Translations under genes and position numbers: made by a program | The notes under the pieces: generated by a model | Seen by the model: the letters and a program-made list of their open reading frames with translations, nothing else | Databases searched by the model: none | Told to the model about the DNA's origin: nothing | NCBI GenBank assembly: GCA_001295865.1 | Contig: LJHW01000006.1 | Coordinates: forward strand, 248,001-312,000 | Origin: a beta proteobacterium AAP65 | GTDB taxonomy: Bacteria; Pseudomonadota; Gammaproteobacteria; Burkholderiales; Burkholderiaceae_C | Direction of reading: 5' to 3' | DNA: 64,000 nucleotides | In this document: positions 1 through 8,650 of the stretch, one piece after another | Position numbering within the stretch: position 1 is the first letter of the stretch | Layout: every line of letters begins with the position of its first letter

Positions 1-206
1 GCATTCAGACCCGGCCAGCGCAGCCACTGGCGGTTCAGCCACACGGCCTGGGCCGGCAGCGGCGCGGCGGCGGCGGGCGCGGCCTGCAGCACGGTCTCGA
101 AGCCTGCGGCGCAGGCGGCCGTGGTGGGTGCGGCGGCTTGCGCCGTTGCGGCGCAGGCCCACACACCCAGGGTGAAAACGGCAGAGAGGCGGTGGGCAGG
201 GTGCAT
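1..206 (-). CDS. N-terminal fragment of exported protein, probable pullulanase
   Basis: A start codon at 206-204 opens a frame that stays open to the window edge, giving 68 visible residues. The first 25 or so form a clear signal peptide (hydrophobic core FTLGVWACAATAQA). The mature part then reads QAVWLNRQWLRWPGLN. In my recollection this W/L-rich opening is typical of the N-terminal domain of exported pullulanase-type alpha-1,6-glucosidases, which debranch starch in the envelope. The gene is divergent from the GH13 amylase at 400 and has a HexR-type operator 40 bases upstream of its start, so membership of the alpha-glucan regulon is well supported. The pullulanase name rests on a short stretch and context only. 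Another exported glucan-active enzyme is possible. Confidence 0.6.
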   Translation of the reverse strand, partial: MHPAHRLSAVFTLGVWACAATAQAAAPTTAACAAGFETVLQAAPAAAAPLPAQAVWLNRQWLRWPGLN

Positions 207-245
207 GCTGGGGCGGCGTTGGCAGCGGGGTGCTGGGCATCGTAG

Positions 246-260
246 CGTAGTAAAACTACA
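246..260. promoter_or_regulatory. HexR/RpiR-type operator copy 1
   Basis: The sequence CGTAGTAAAACTACA is an almost perfect palindrome: arm CGTAGT, spacer AAA, arm ACTACA. It lies about 40 bases upstream of the probable pullulanase start at 206. It matches the TGTAGY-N3-RCTACA motif repeated across this locus. Confidence 0.75.
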
Positions 261-348
261 GCCCTTCGTGCAGTGGTGCTGGCCCCAATGGCGGGGCCCA
301 GGGCCCGCGGCAGGCGCAAGCCCGGGTTCCCCAGCAGGGCGGCCAGCC

Positions 349-363
349 TGTAGTCGGCCTACA
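349..363. promoter_or_regulatory. HexR/RpiR-type operator copy 2
   Basis: TGTAGTCGGCCTACA has one mismatch in the right arm. It lies 37 bases upstream of the ATG of the exported amylase at 400. With copy 1 it gives each divergent gene its own operator. Confidence 0.7.
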
Positions 364-399
364 TTTCAGCCCTGTCCCGATCACGCCGCTGCCCCGCCC

Positions 400-2253
400 A
401 TGCCCCGCAAAGCCTTGATCCTGTCGCGCCTGGCCCTGGCCTTGGCAGGCCTGCTGCCACTGGCCGCCTGGCCGTCGCCAGCCCTGGACACCGGCCCCGT
501 GCCGCCCACGAACGCCCGCAGCGCCTTGCCCGAAGGCTGGCACCACGGCGCTTTCATGGAGATCTTCGTGCGCGGCTGGCGCGACAGCAACGGCGACGGC
601 ATCGGCGACCTGCGCGGCCTCACGCAAAGCCTCGACCACCTGCAGGAACTCGGCGTGCGCGGCCTCTGGCTGATGCCCATCACCGCCAACGCCGACGGCG
701 ACCACGGTTACGCCACCACCGACTTCCGTGCCATCGCGCCCGAGTACGGCACGCTGGAAGACTTCGACGAGTTGCTGCGCGAAGCCCACCGCCGCGGCAT
801 CGGCGTGATCATGGATTACGTGATCAACCACAGCGCCGCGCAGCACCCGATGTTCATCGAGGCGCTGAAGGGCCCCGACAACCCCTTCCGCCCCTGGTTC
901 GTCTGGGCCGAAACGATGCCCACCGGCTGGGACATCTGGGGCAAGAACCCCTGGTACGCCGCCGAAGACCAGCCCTGGCTCTTCACGGGTGACGTGAAGC
1001 AGCTGCCGCCGCCCAGCGCCGGCGCGAAGAACTTCTACTTCGGCACCTTCGGGCCGCACATGCCCGACTTCAACTTCCGCCACCCGCCGGTGCGGCAGTA
1101 CCACGAGGACAGCCTGCGCTTCTGGCTCAACCGCGGGCTCGACGGTTACCGCCTGGACGCCGTGCCGCACCTGCTGGAAGGCGATGCGGTGCGCTGGAAC
1201 GACCAGCCCGAAAGCCGTGCGCTCACCAAGCACCTGCAAGACCTGATCAAGGGCTACGAGCACCGCTACGTGGTCTGCGAGGCCACGGCCGAGCCGGCGG
1301 CCTATGGCGACCCGGCCGTGTGCGGCGGCGCTTTCGCCTTCGGCTTCGTGCACCACTACGTGAAGGCGGCCTTGGGCGATGCCGAGTCGGTGCAGAAAGT
1401 GGCCACGCATTACGACATGGCCCAGGGCGGCGCCTCGCCCACCATGGCCACCTTCCTGAGCAACCACGACATCTTCGCCGGCCGCCGCCTGTGGGACCAG
1501 CTCGAAGGCAACGAGCGCGCCTACCGTGTGGCCGCGGCGGGCTACCTGCTGCAGCCCGGCACCCCCTTCATCTACTACGGTGAAGAGATCGGCCAGGCCG
1601 GCGTGCCGGGGCTGGAAGGCGACCTGCCGCTGCGCGGGCCCTACAGCTGGACGGCCGAGCCCGGCAACGCCGGCTTCAGCGCCAATGCGCCTTTCCGCCC
1701 GATGTTTCGCCCGGTTGCGCCCAACGCGGCCACGCACAACCTGCAGGCGCAGCGCGCCGACCCCGACAGCCTCTTCAACTTCTACAAGAAGCTGCTGGCG
1801 CTGCGCAACACGCTGCCCAGCCTGGCGCGGGGGCGCATGGAGCACGGCTTCGCCCAGGGCCTGGTGGCGGGCTGGCAGCGTGAGCACGAAGGCGAACGCA
1901 CGCTGGTGCTGGTGAACTACGGCACCCAGCTTGCCCAGGCGCAGATGGAGAAGCTGCCGCCCCACGCGCGGTTGCTGTCGGCCCTGCCGGCCGGCGGTGC
2001 GCAGGCGGCCAAGGCCAACGCCGCGGGGCAGGCCAAGCTTTACCTGGGCCCGCAGTCGGTGCGGGTGCTGGTGGTGCGCAGCGCGCAGCAGGCCGTGAAC
2101 GCGGCCAGCAAGGCCAAAAAAGCGAACAAAGCCAAGAAGGCGCCGGTGAAAAAGGGCGCGAAAGCGGCGCCGAAAAAGAAGTCGGCCGCCAAGGCCCCGG
2201 CCCGGAAAGCAGCCCCCAAAAATACAGCGCCTGCGAAAAACGCGGCGCGCTGA
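400..2253 (+). CDS. Exported GH13 alpha-amylase family enzyme with polycationic tail
   Basis: A 617-residue glycoside hydrolase family 13 enzyme acting on alpha-1,4-glucans. The ATG at 400 is chosen because a signal peptide follows at once ([18 protein letters not shown]). The four GH13 regions are complete: DYVINH with D139, GYRLD with nucleophile D253, CEAT with acid/base E294, and SNHD with D357. The catalytic domain ends near residue 560. It is followed by about 50 residues rich in Lys, Ala and Pro, much like histone H1 tails, which is odd for a secreted enzyme and may bind anionic envelope polymers (inference). It faces a probable pullulanase across a two-operator promoter region. Substrate and GH13 subfamily cannot be fixed by eye. 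A long upstream in-frame extension to 121 exists but lacks signal-peptide logic. Confidence 0.9.
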   Translation: MPRKALILSRLALALAGLLPLAAWPSPALDTGPVPPTNARSALPEGWHHGAFMEIFVRGWRDSNGDGIGDLRGLTQSLDHLQELGVRGLWLMPITANADGDHGYATTDFRAIAPEYGTLEDFDELLREAHRRGIGVIMDYVINHSAAQHPMFIEALKGPDNPFRPWFVWAETMPTGWDIWGKNPWYAAEDQPWLFTGDVKQLPPPSAGAKNFYFGTFGPHMPDFNFRHPPVRQYHEDSLRFWLNRGLDGYRLDAVPHLLEGDAVRWNDQPESRALTKHLQDLIKGYEHRYVVCEATAEPAAYGDPAVCGGAFAFGFVHHYVKAALGDAESVQKVATHYDMAQGGASPTMATFLSNHDIFAGRRLWDQLEGNERAYRVAAAGYLLQPGTPFIYYGEEIGQAGVPGLEGDLPLRGPYSWTAEPGNAGFSANAPFRPMFRPVAPNAATHNLQAQRADPDSLFNFYKKLLALRNTLPSLARGRMEHGFAQGLVAGWQREHEGERTLVLVNYGTQLAQAQMEKLPPHARLLSALPAGGAQAAKANAAGQAKLYLGPQSVRVLVVRSAQQAVNAASKAKKANKAKKAPVKKGAKAAPKKKSAAKAPARKAAPKNTAPAKNAAR

Positions 2254-2273
2254 ACGCGGCCGCGGCGGCCGGC

Positions 2274-3695
2274 TCAGGCCCCGGTCTTGAGCCCCGCGGG
2301 CAGCCCCGGCGCCGAGCGCAGGGCCAACGTGGTCAGCGCCATCGCGCCCATCGCGGCGGCCACGCCGGCATAAGCCAGCAGCAGCCCGCGCCCACCGCCG
2401 CCGGCGAAATCGGCCACGGTGCCTATGACGGTGGCCGAGAGCAGCGTGCCCACGCTCGTGAAGATGTTGACCAGCCCCTGCGCCGCGCCGCGCAGCGGCA
2501 GCGGCGCTTCGTCGATGGCGATGGTGCGCAGCGCACCGCCCACCACCACGCCCACGCCCAGGCCCACCGGCATGGTCGCGGCCATGTAGCCCCACAGCCC
2601 CCAGCCCGGCCAGGCGCAGGCGCCGTAGCCGCTGGCCAGCAGCACGAAGCCCACCAGCACCACACGCCGCGCGCCCAGGCGGTTGAGCAGCCGCCCCGCG
2701 CCCACCGAGCCCAGCATCGAGCTCAGCACCATGGGCAGCAGCACGAAGCCGCCGTTGTTGTGCGCCACGCCGTGTTGCAGCGTGGCGATGCTGGTCAGGA
2801 AGATGACGCTGCCCATGCCGAAGCCCGCGCCGGCCGTCAGCAGGTAGGTCAGGGCCAGCTGGCGCTGCTGCAGCAGGGCCAGCGGAATCATCGGCCGCTG
2901 GCCGCGCGCAGCGGCGCGCGTTTCCACCACCAGCAGCAGCGCCAGGCCCAGCGCCGCCGCGGCCAGCAGCGCCGGCCACAGCGTGCGCCCGAGCAGGCCG
3001 TCGAGCCCGCGCGTGATGCCCAGCACCAGGCTGGTGAGCGTGAAGAACACCAGCACCAGGCCGGCCCAGTCCAGCCGCGGCAGCGCGCCGGGGCTTGCCG
3101 ACGCGGCCTGGCGCGGCAGCGCGCGCAAGCCCAGCGCCATCACCAGCGCGGCGATCGGCAGGTTCAGCAGGAAGATCCAGTGCCAGCTGGCCACCGTCAT
3201 CAGCAGCCCGGCCAGCGGCGGGCCGAGTACGAAGGCCATGCCGTAGGTGGCGCCGATGAGGCCGAGCGCGCGGCCGCGCTGCGCCGGCGGCAGCGCGTCG
3301 CCGATCACGGCGCTGGCCGTGGGGATGATGCCGCCGCCGCCCACGCCCTGCAGCGCGCGGCCGGCCAGCAGCGTGGCGAAGTTCGGCGCCAGCGTGATCA
3401 GCAGCGAACCAGCCGCGAACAAGCCCACGCTGGTGAGGAACACCGGGCGGCGGCCGTGGCGGTCACCGAGGTTGGCCATCAGCGCGGTGCTGGGCAGGCT
3501 GAAGAGGATGAAGGCCACCATCAACAGCCCGGCTTCGCGGATGTCGAGCCCGAAGCTCGCGCGCAACACGGGGATGGCGGGCGCCAGCACGGCCGTGTCC
3601 AGCGCGGCCATGAAAACGCCGATGAACAGCACCGGCAGCAGCCGGGGCGGCACGGGTGCTGGGGCGGGGGAGGAGGGGGCTACCGGGGTCGACAA
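2274..3695 (-). CDS. MFS transporter, DHA2-like
   Basis: A 473-residue inner-membrane major facilitator with about 14 predicted hydrophobic segments. It carries the cytoplasmic loop signature NLGDRHGRRPVF between helices 2 and 3, and the helix-5 motif GPPLAGLL. The length and LDTAVLAPAIP opening fit the DHA2 (14-TMS drug/H+ antiporter) branch rather than a sugar permease. It begins 12 bases after the malQ stop, so it is probably the last gene of a glgX-malQ-MFS operon. That position suggests export of a sugar or by-product of glucan metabolism, but this is inference. The substrate is unknown. It converges on the exported amylase gene with only 20 bases between. Confidence 0.85.
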   Translation of the reverse strand: MSTPVAPSSPAPAPVPPRLLPVLFIGVFMAALDTAVLAPAIPVLRASFGLDIREAGLLMVAFILFSLPSTALMANLGDRHGRRPVFLTSVGLFAAGSLLITLAPNFATLLAGRALQGVGGGGIIPTASAVIGDALPPAQRGRALGLIGATYGMAFVLGPPLAGLLMTVASWHWIFLLNLPIAALVMALGLRALPRQAASASPGALPRLDWAGLVLVFFTLTSLVLGITRGLDGLLGRTLWPALLAAAALGLALLLVVETRAAARGQRPMIPLALLQQRQLALTYLLTAGAGFGMGSVIFLTSIATLQHGVAHNNGGFVLLPMVLSSMLGSVGAGRLLNRLGARRVVLVGFVLLASGYGACAWPGWGLWGYMAATMPVGLGVGVVVGGALRTIAIDEAPLPLRGAAQGLVNIFTSVGTLLSATVIGTVADFAGGGGRGLLLAYAGVAAAMGAMALTTLALRSAPGLPAGLKTGA

Positions 3696-3707
3696 AACCC
3701 GGCGATT

Positions 3708-5270
3708 CTAGGCAGCCGGCCCGACGGCCCCGCCCGGGGTGGCCAGGCCGCTGAAGGCCGCACGCCCGGTGACCGCGGCCAGCCGCGCCAGCGTGGGCGC
3801 CAGCGCGGGGGGCACCTGGGCCCAGGTGTAGCGCCAGCTCCAGTTGCCGCGGTCGGTGCCGGGCAGGTTCATGCGGTGTTCGCTGCCCAGCGAGAGCACG
3901 TCTTGCAGGGTGAAGAGCGCCAGCGCCGCCACCGAACGGCTGGCGGCGCGCACCAGGGCCATCGGCACGTCGTGCCCGTCGCCGGTGCCGCCGGGCCCGC
4001 CGGCCTGCAGGTACTCGGCCGCGAAGGCCCGGTGCGCGGCCGGTGCGCTGTGCCACCAGCCCAAGGCCGTGTCGCTGTCGTGCGTGCTGCTGTAGGCCAG
4101 GCAGGCCGGCACGTGGTGGTGGGGCAGGAAGGGGTGGCTCGCGTCGCCGTTGAAGGCCTCTTGCACGATGCGCATGCCGGGAAAGCCGAAGTGGTCGCGC
4201 AGCGCGATGACGTCGGGCGTGATGGTGCCCAGGTCTTCGGCCACGATGGGCAGGGTGCCCAGCGCATCCTCGATGGCCTGGAACAGCGCCACACCCGGGC
4301 CCGGCGCCCAGCGGCCTTCGCGTGCGGTGGGGCAGCTGGCGGGCACTTCCCAATAGCCGGCGAAACCGCGGAAGTGGTCGATGCGGAAGACATCGGCCTG
4401 GGCCAGCGCACGCCGCACACGCGCCACCCACCAGGCGTAGCCCTCGGCGGCCATGCGGTCCCATCGGTACAGCGGGTTGCCCCAGCGCTGGCCGTCGGGG
4501 CTGTAGCCGTCGGGCGGGCAGCCAGCCACCACCGTGGGCTGGTGCTGCGCGTCCAGCCAGTAGAGGTCGGGCCGGGCCCAGACGTCGGCGCTGTCGTGGG
4601 CCACGAAGATGGGCAGGTCGCCCATCAGCCGCACGCCGCGCGTGTGGGCGTGGGCGCGCAGCGCGGCGAGTTGTTCGTCGAAGCACCACTGCACGAAGGC
4701 GTGGGTGTCGCGCGCGGCTGCCAGGCTCGTGCACGCGGCCTGCAGGGCGGCGGGTTCGCGGCGTGCGAGCTCGGGCGCCCAGGCCCACCAGGGCTGGCCG
4801 CCGTGGGCGTCTTTCAGCGCGGCGAAGAGCGTCCATTCGTCCAGCCACGCGGCCTGCGTGGCACGCCAGGTGTCGAAGCGGGCGCGGTCTTCAGCGCTGG
4901 CCTGCGTGAAGAAGCCGGCCGCGGCCTCGCGCAGCCGCGACCAGCGCCAGGGAATGACAGCGCCCCAGTCCACGCGCGCGGTGTCGAAAGCCGGCACCTC
5001 CTGCAGCGCCTCGGCCGGCAGCCAGCCGCGCTGCACCAGCGGCGCCAGCGCCACCATCAGGGCGCTGCCGGCGAAGGCCGAAGGGCATTGGTAGGGCGAA
5101 TTGCCCGGGCCGATGGGGTTGACGGGCAGGGTCTGCCAGATCGTCTGCCCGGCGCTGGCCAGCCAGTCGACAAAACGGTGGGCTTCCTCGCCCAGGTCGC
5201 CGATGCCGTGCGGCCCGGGCAGCGAGGTGATGTGCAGCACGAGGCCGCTGGCGCGTTGGCGCAGGTCCAT
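3708..5270 (-). CDS. malQ: 4-alpha-glucanotransferase (amylomaltase)
   Basis: A 520-residue cytoplasmic GH77 enzyme. It transfers maltodextrin chains and releases glucose, letting short maltodextrins be used. Diagnostic stretches are all present: DLPIFVAHDSADVW, FRIDHFRGF (nucleophile Asp), VAEDLG (acid/base Glu) and YSSTHDSDT (third carboxylate). The ATG at 5270 gives MDLRQRASGLVLHITSLPGP, the usual N-terminus of the family. The longer in-frame start at 5384 would run into glgX. The gene starts 20 bases after the glgX stop and 12 bases before the MFS gene, consistent with one transcript. The released glucose would feed the two glucokinases encoded near 36-39 kb. Confidence 0.96.
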   Translation of the reverse strand: MDLRQRASGLVLHITSLPGPHGIGDLGEEAHRFVDWLASAGQTIWQTLPVNPIGPGNSPYQCPSAFAGSALMVALAPLVQRGWLPAEALQEVPAFDTARVDWGAVIPWRWSRLREAAAGFFTQASAEDRARFDTWRATQAAWLDEWTLFAALKDAHGGQPWWAWAPELARREPAALQAACTSLAAARDTHAFVQWCFDEQLAALRAHAHTRGVRLMGDLPIFVAHDSADVWARPDLYWLDAQHQPTVVAGCPPDGYSPDGQRWGNPLYRWDRMAAEGYAWWVARVRRALAQADVFRIDHFRGFAGYWEVPASCPTAREGRWAPGPGVALFQAIEDALGTLPIVAEDLGTITPDVIALRDHFGFPGMRIVQEAFNGDASHPFLPHHHVPACLAYSSTHDSDTALGWWHSAPAAHRAFAAEYLQAGGPGGTGDGHDVPMALVRAASRSVAALALFTLQDVLSLGSEHRMNLPGTDRGNWSWRYTWAQVPPALAPTLARLAAVTGRAAFSGLATPGGAVGPAA

Positions 5271-5290
5271 GGAGTTCGGCGCTCTCAAGT

Positions 5291-7360
5291 TCAGGGCAGG
5301 CTTTGCAGCACGCGCAGGCCGCGTGGCGGCAGCGGTGCGTCGGGCGTGTCGGGTGGGGGCGTGAGTTCGGGCGGCTCGCTGCACAGCAGCACCTGCCAGC
5401 GGCCTGGGGGCAGCAGCAGCGGGAGCGCCAGCGCGCTGCGGTTGAAGGCGATCAGCAGCGGCGCGGCGCCGGGAGGCTCGTCGGCGCCGTGCAGGTGGCA
5501 GAGCAGCGGCGTGGTGTCGTCGGCGTCCAGCCCTTCCCAGCGGCGCACGATCTCGTCGAAAGCACCCGGCCGCAGCAGGGGCTGCGTGCGGCGCAGCGCG
5601 ATGAGTTCTGCAATGAAGCCGGCGAAGGACGCGGCCTCGGCGCTTGCCTGCGCATCGGCCGGGTCGGGCCAGGTGATCCAGCCGGTGGGGTTGTCCTGGC
5701 TCCAGGCGTTGTTGTTGCCGTGCTGGGTGTTGCCGACCTCGTCGCCGCCGCCCAGCATGGGCGTGCCGGCGGCCAGCAGCAGCGTCGCCACCAGGGCCCG
5801 GCGCACGCGCAGCCGCGTGGCGACGATGGCGGGGTCACTGCTGGGCCCTTCGACGCCGAAGTTTGCGCAGACCTCGTTGTCGCGGCCGTCGCGGTTGTTC
5901 TCGCCGTTGGCGTGGTTGTGCTTGCGCTCGTAGGCCACCAGGTCGGCGAGCGTGTAGCCGTCGTGCACGGCGAGGTAGTTCACGCCGGCTTGCGGGGCGC
6001 GCTGCTGCGCGGGGTGGCGGTCGCGGTAGGTCTCGGCGCTGCCGTCGAAACGCGCGGCGAACTCGGCGCGGCTCACCTCGCCATGCGGCGTGGGCTTGTG
6101 CAACCAGTAGCCGTTGGCGGCATCGCGGAAGCGGTCGTGCCATTCCAGCCAGCGGCCGGGAAAATCGCCCACGCGGTAGCCCTGCGGGCCGGCGTCCCAG
6201 GGCTCGGCGATGAGCAGGGCTTGTTTCAGGATGGGGTCGGCGTCCAGCGCCTGGAAGAAGGGGTGCTCGCGGTCGAAGCTGCCGTCCGTGCCGCGGCCCA
6301 GCACGGCAGCCAGGTCGAAGCGGAAACCGTCCACACCCATCGTCTGCACCCAGTGGCGCAGGCTGGCCAGCGTGAAGGCCACCACCTGCGGGTGCGCGAA
6401 GTTCAGCGTGTTGCCGCAGGCGCTCCAGTTCAGCGGGCGGCCGGCATCGTCCAGCCGGTACCAACAACGCTGGTCCAGCCCGCGGAAGCTGAGCGTGGGG
6501 CCGAAGTGGTTGCCTTCGGGTGTGTGGTTGTAGACCACGTCCAGCACCACCTCCAGCCCGTGGGCGTGCAGGGTGTCGACCATCGCGCGGAACTCGGCAC
6601 TCACGGCGGCCGGGTCTTGCGGCGTGCGGCTGTAGCGCGGCGTGGGGCAGAAAAAGCCCAGGGTGTTGTAGCCCCAGTAGTTCACCAGGCCCGGCGGCAG
6701 CATCGGCTCGTTCAGCGCGTAATGCACCGGCAGCAGGCTCAGCGTGGTGATGCCCAGCTGTTTGAAGTGCGCGAGGGCCGCCGGGTGCGCCAGCGCCGCA
6801 TAGGTGCCGCGCAGTTCGGGCGGGATGCCGGGGTGCTGCTGGCTGAAGCCCTTGACGTGCACTTCGTAGAGCACACGTTCGGCCACGGGGATGCGGGGCT
6901 TCCGTTGCGCGGGCGGCGGCAGCGGTGCCGGTACGCGGGCCTTCAAGGCCCAGGCCGCGTTGTCGCTGGCCTCGAAGGCCGTGTCGGGGTCTTGGCCCAG
7001 CACGTAGCCGTGGTGTTCAGGCCGCCAGGCGAAGCCGCCCACGATCACTTGCGCCGCCGGGTCCAGCAGCAGCTTGTGCGCGTTGTAGCGGTGACCCTCG
7101 GCCGGCGCCCAGGGGCCATGGGCGCGCAAACCGTACAACTGCCCCGGCGCCAGGCCCGGCACGAAGCCGTGCCACAGGCCTTCGGCGCTGGGCCCGTGAA
7201 GCTGGAAGGCACCGGTCTCGCGGCCGTCTTCGCCGAAGAGGCACAGCTGCACCGCACTCGCATGCGCAGCGAAAACGGCGAAGTTCACGCCGCCGTCGCG
7301 GGCCATCGCACCCCAGGGTTCGGGTTGGCCCGGTAGCGGTGTCGGAGGTGCGAAACTCAT
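5291..7360 (-). CDS. glgX: Glycogen debranching enzyme GlgX
   Basis: A 689-residue GH13 (GlgX-type, isoamylase-like) enzyme that removes alpha-1,6 branches from limit dextrins. The N-terminus carries a CBM48-like fold (PGQPEPWGAMARDGGVNFAVF). Catalytic regions follow in order: VVLDVVYNH, VDGFRFDLAAVLGRG (nucleophile), LIAEPWDAG (acid/base) and YLAVHDGYT. No signal peptide is seen, so it is cytoplasmic. It is probably first in an operon with malQ and the MFS gene. The HexR-type operator at 7360-7374 touches the ATG, so a repressor bound there would block initiation directly. The start is supported by the beginning of the CBM48 region. An internal Met at residue 19 is less likely. Confidence 0.96.
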   Translation of the reverse strand: MSFAPPTPLPGQPEPWGAMARDGGVNFAVFAAHASAVQLCLFGEDGRETGAFQLHGPSAEGLWHGFVPGLAPGQLYGLRAHGPWAPAEGHRYNAHKLLLDPAAQVIVGGFAWRPEHHGYVLGQDPDTAFEASDNAAWALKARVPAPLPPPAQRKPRIPVAERVLYEVHVKGFSQQHPGIPPELRGTYAALAHPAALAHFKQLGITTLSLLPVHYALNEPMLPPGLVNYWGYNTLGFFCPTPRYSRTPQDPAAVSAEFRAMVDTLHAHGLEVVLDVVYNHTPEGNHFGPTLSFRGLDQRCWYRLDDAGRPLNWSACGNTLNFAHPQVVAFTLASLRHWVQTMGVDGFRFDLAAVLGRGTDGSFDREHPFFQALDADPILKQALLIAEPWDAGPQGYRVGDFPGRWLEWHDRFRDAANGYWLHKPTPHGEVSRAEFAARFDGSAETYRDRHPAQQRAPQAGVNYLAVHDGYTLADLVAYERKHNHANGENNRDGRDNEVCANFGVEGPSSDPAIVATRLRVRRALVATLLLAAGTPMLGGGDEVGNTQHGNNNAWSQDNPTGWITWPDPADAQASAEAASFAGFIAELIALRRTQPLLRPGAFDEIVRRWEGLDADDTTPLLCHLHGADEPPGAAPLLIAFNRSALALPLLLPPGRWQVLLCSEPPELTPPPDTPDAPLPPRGLRVLQSLP

Positions 7361-7374
7361 GTAGTTATGCTACA
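7360..7374. promoter_or_regulatory. HexR/RpiR-type operator copy 3
   Basis: TGTAGTTATGCTACA has one arm mismatch. Its first base is also the first base of the glgX start codon on the minus strand. Its position between glgX and the malK operon could affect both directions. Confidence 0.75.
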
Positions 7375-7407
7375 TCCGTACTGTTGTCCTGTCATGCATG
7401 TTGATCG

Positions 7408-7432
7408 CAAGTTGTTGATTTTCAATAACTTG
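7408..7432. repeat. Second, unrelated 25-bp imperfect palindrome between glgX and malK
   Basis: The arms are CAAGTTGTTGAT and TTCAATAACTTG around one central base, with 10 of 12 positions complementary. It is AT-rich in otherwise very GC-rich DNA and differs from the HexR-type motif. It may be a binding site for another regulator of the divergent glgX and malK units. No owner was identified. Confidence 0.45.
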
Positions 7433-7480
7433 CTGTTCCAAACCTAGGGCAGTTGCGGATACGGTCTACGCTGGTGCGGC

Positions 7481-7495
7481 GGTATATTCGCTACA
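7481..7495. promoter_or_regulatory. Degenerate HexR-like half-site at malK promoter
   Basis: GGTATATTCGCTACA keeps the right arm GCTACA but matches the left arm at only three of six positions. The left part includes TATATT, a plausible -10 box about 45 bases upstream of the malK start. A half-site overlapping the -10 would suit repression, but this is weak evidence. Confidence 0.35.
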
Positions 7496-7534
7496 TCATC
7501 GCGGGTCTGCAGCCCGTGTTCTGGAGACAAGCGC

Positions 7535-8650
7535 GTGGCCGAAGTCAAGCTGTCCGGGGTCGGCAAGGCCTACGGCGACGTCAAGATCCTGAAGGGCATC
7601 GACCTGCACATCCGTGACGGCGAGTTCATGGTGTTTGTCGGGCCCAGCGGCTGCGGCAAGAGCACGCTGCTGCGCACCATCGCCGGGCTGGAAGACATCA
7701 CCGAAGGCGAGCTCTCCATCGGTGGCCGCGTGGTGAACGACGTGCCACCGGCCGAGCGCGGCATCAGCATGGTGTTCCAGAGCTACGCGCTCTACCCGCA
7801 CATGAACCTGTTCGACAACATGGCCTTCGGGCTGAAGTTGGCGAAGGTGCCGCCCGCCGAGATCGAGGCCTCGGTGAACCAGGCGGCCAAGATCCTGCAC
7901 ATCGACCACCTGCTGCAGCGCAAGCCCAAAGACCTGTCGGGCGGCCAGCGCCAGCGTGTGGCCATCGGCCGCGCCATCGTGCGCAAGCCCGAGGTGTTTC
8001 TTTTCGACGAGCCGCTGTCCAACCTCGACACCGCGCTGCGCGTCAAGATGCGCTACGAGTTCGCCAAGCTGCACGAGCAGTTCAAGACGACCATGGTCTA
8101 CGTCACGCACGACCAGGTGGAGGCCATGACGCTGGCCGACCGCATCGTCGTCCTGCAGGCCGGCCGCATCGAGCAGGTGGGCGCGCCCATGGAGCTGTAC
8201 GAACACCCCTGCAACACCTTCGTGGCGGGTTTCATCGGCAGCCCGGGCATGAACTTCCTGAAGGCCACGGTGCTGGAAGCCAGCGCCACGCACGCGCTGG
8301 TGAAACTGGGCGGCGGCGAGCACATCCGCTGCGCCGTCGATGCCGCGCGCGCGCAGCCGGGCGATGACGTGACCCTCGGCGTGCGCCCCGAGCACCTGCG
8401 CGCTGGCGAGGCCGCCAACGCGCTGCAGACCCAGGTGACCTTCGTCGAAAGCCTGGGCAGCATGACCTACGCCTACTGCAGCAACCCGGGCCTGGAAGAC
8501 GTGATCACCTGCGCGGTGGAAGGCGACCGCCCCGTGCGCATCGGCAGCGTGCTGCCGCTGGGCGTGCCGGCGCACAAGGCTTATCTTTTTGACGCGCAGG
8601 GCCGGGCGTTCACGCGCCTGAACGCGGCCGGGCCCGCCGATGCGGCTTGA
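7535..8650 (+). CDS. malK: Maltose-type ABC importer ATPase (MalK/UgpC/MsmX family)
   Basis: A 371-residue cytoplasmic ATPase powering sugar import. It has Walker A GPSGCGKST near residue 37, signature LSGGQRQRVAIGRA, Walker B VFLFDEPLSNLD, and a C-terminal TOBE-like regulatory region from about residue 240. The GTG start at 7535 follows a good ribosome site (GGAGA) nine bases upstream. It heads an operon malK-malE-malF-malG-three GH13 genes, with an 11-base overlap onto malE. The second malEFG set at 24.4-28.1 kb has no ATPase, so this protein probably serves both, as MsmX does in Bacillus (inference). No partner enzyme IIA-Glc is visible here to say whether inducer exclusion occurs. Confidence 0.95.
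   Translation: MAEVKLSGVGKAYGDVKILKGIDLHIRDGEFMVFVGPSGCGKSTLLRTIAGLEDITEGELSIGGRVVNDVPPAERGISMVFQSYALYPHMNLFDNMAFGLKLAKVPPAEIEASVNQAAKILHIDHLLQRKPKDLSGGQRQRVAIGRAIVRKPEVFLFDEPLSNLDTALRVKMRYEFAKLHEQFKTTMVYVTHDQVEAMTLADRIVVLQAGRIEQVGAPMELYEHPCNTFVAGFIGSPGMNFLKATVLEASATHALVKLGGGEHIRCAVDAARAQPGDDVTLGVRPEHLRAGEAANALQTQVTFVESLGSMTYAYCSNPGLEDVITCAVEGDRPVRIGSVLPLGVPAHKAYLFDAQGRAFTRLNAAGPADAA

Noticed and set aside
256..2979. A 907-residue open frame on the minus strand across the amylase and MFS genes
   Set aside because: Its translation is Arg/Ala/Gly/His-rich with no domain motifs. It is the antisense shadow of GH13 and MFS coding sequence, caused by high GC.
2760..5933. A 1057-residue plus-strand open frame
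   Set aside because: It lies opposite MFS, malQ and glgX, which have full catalytic motifs. The frame shows low-complexity Gln/Arg/His composition.
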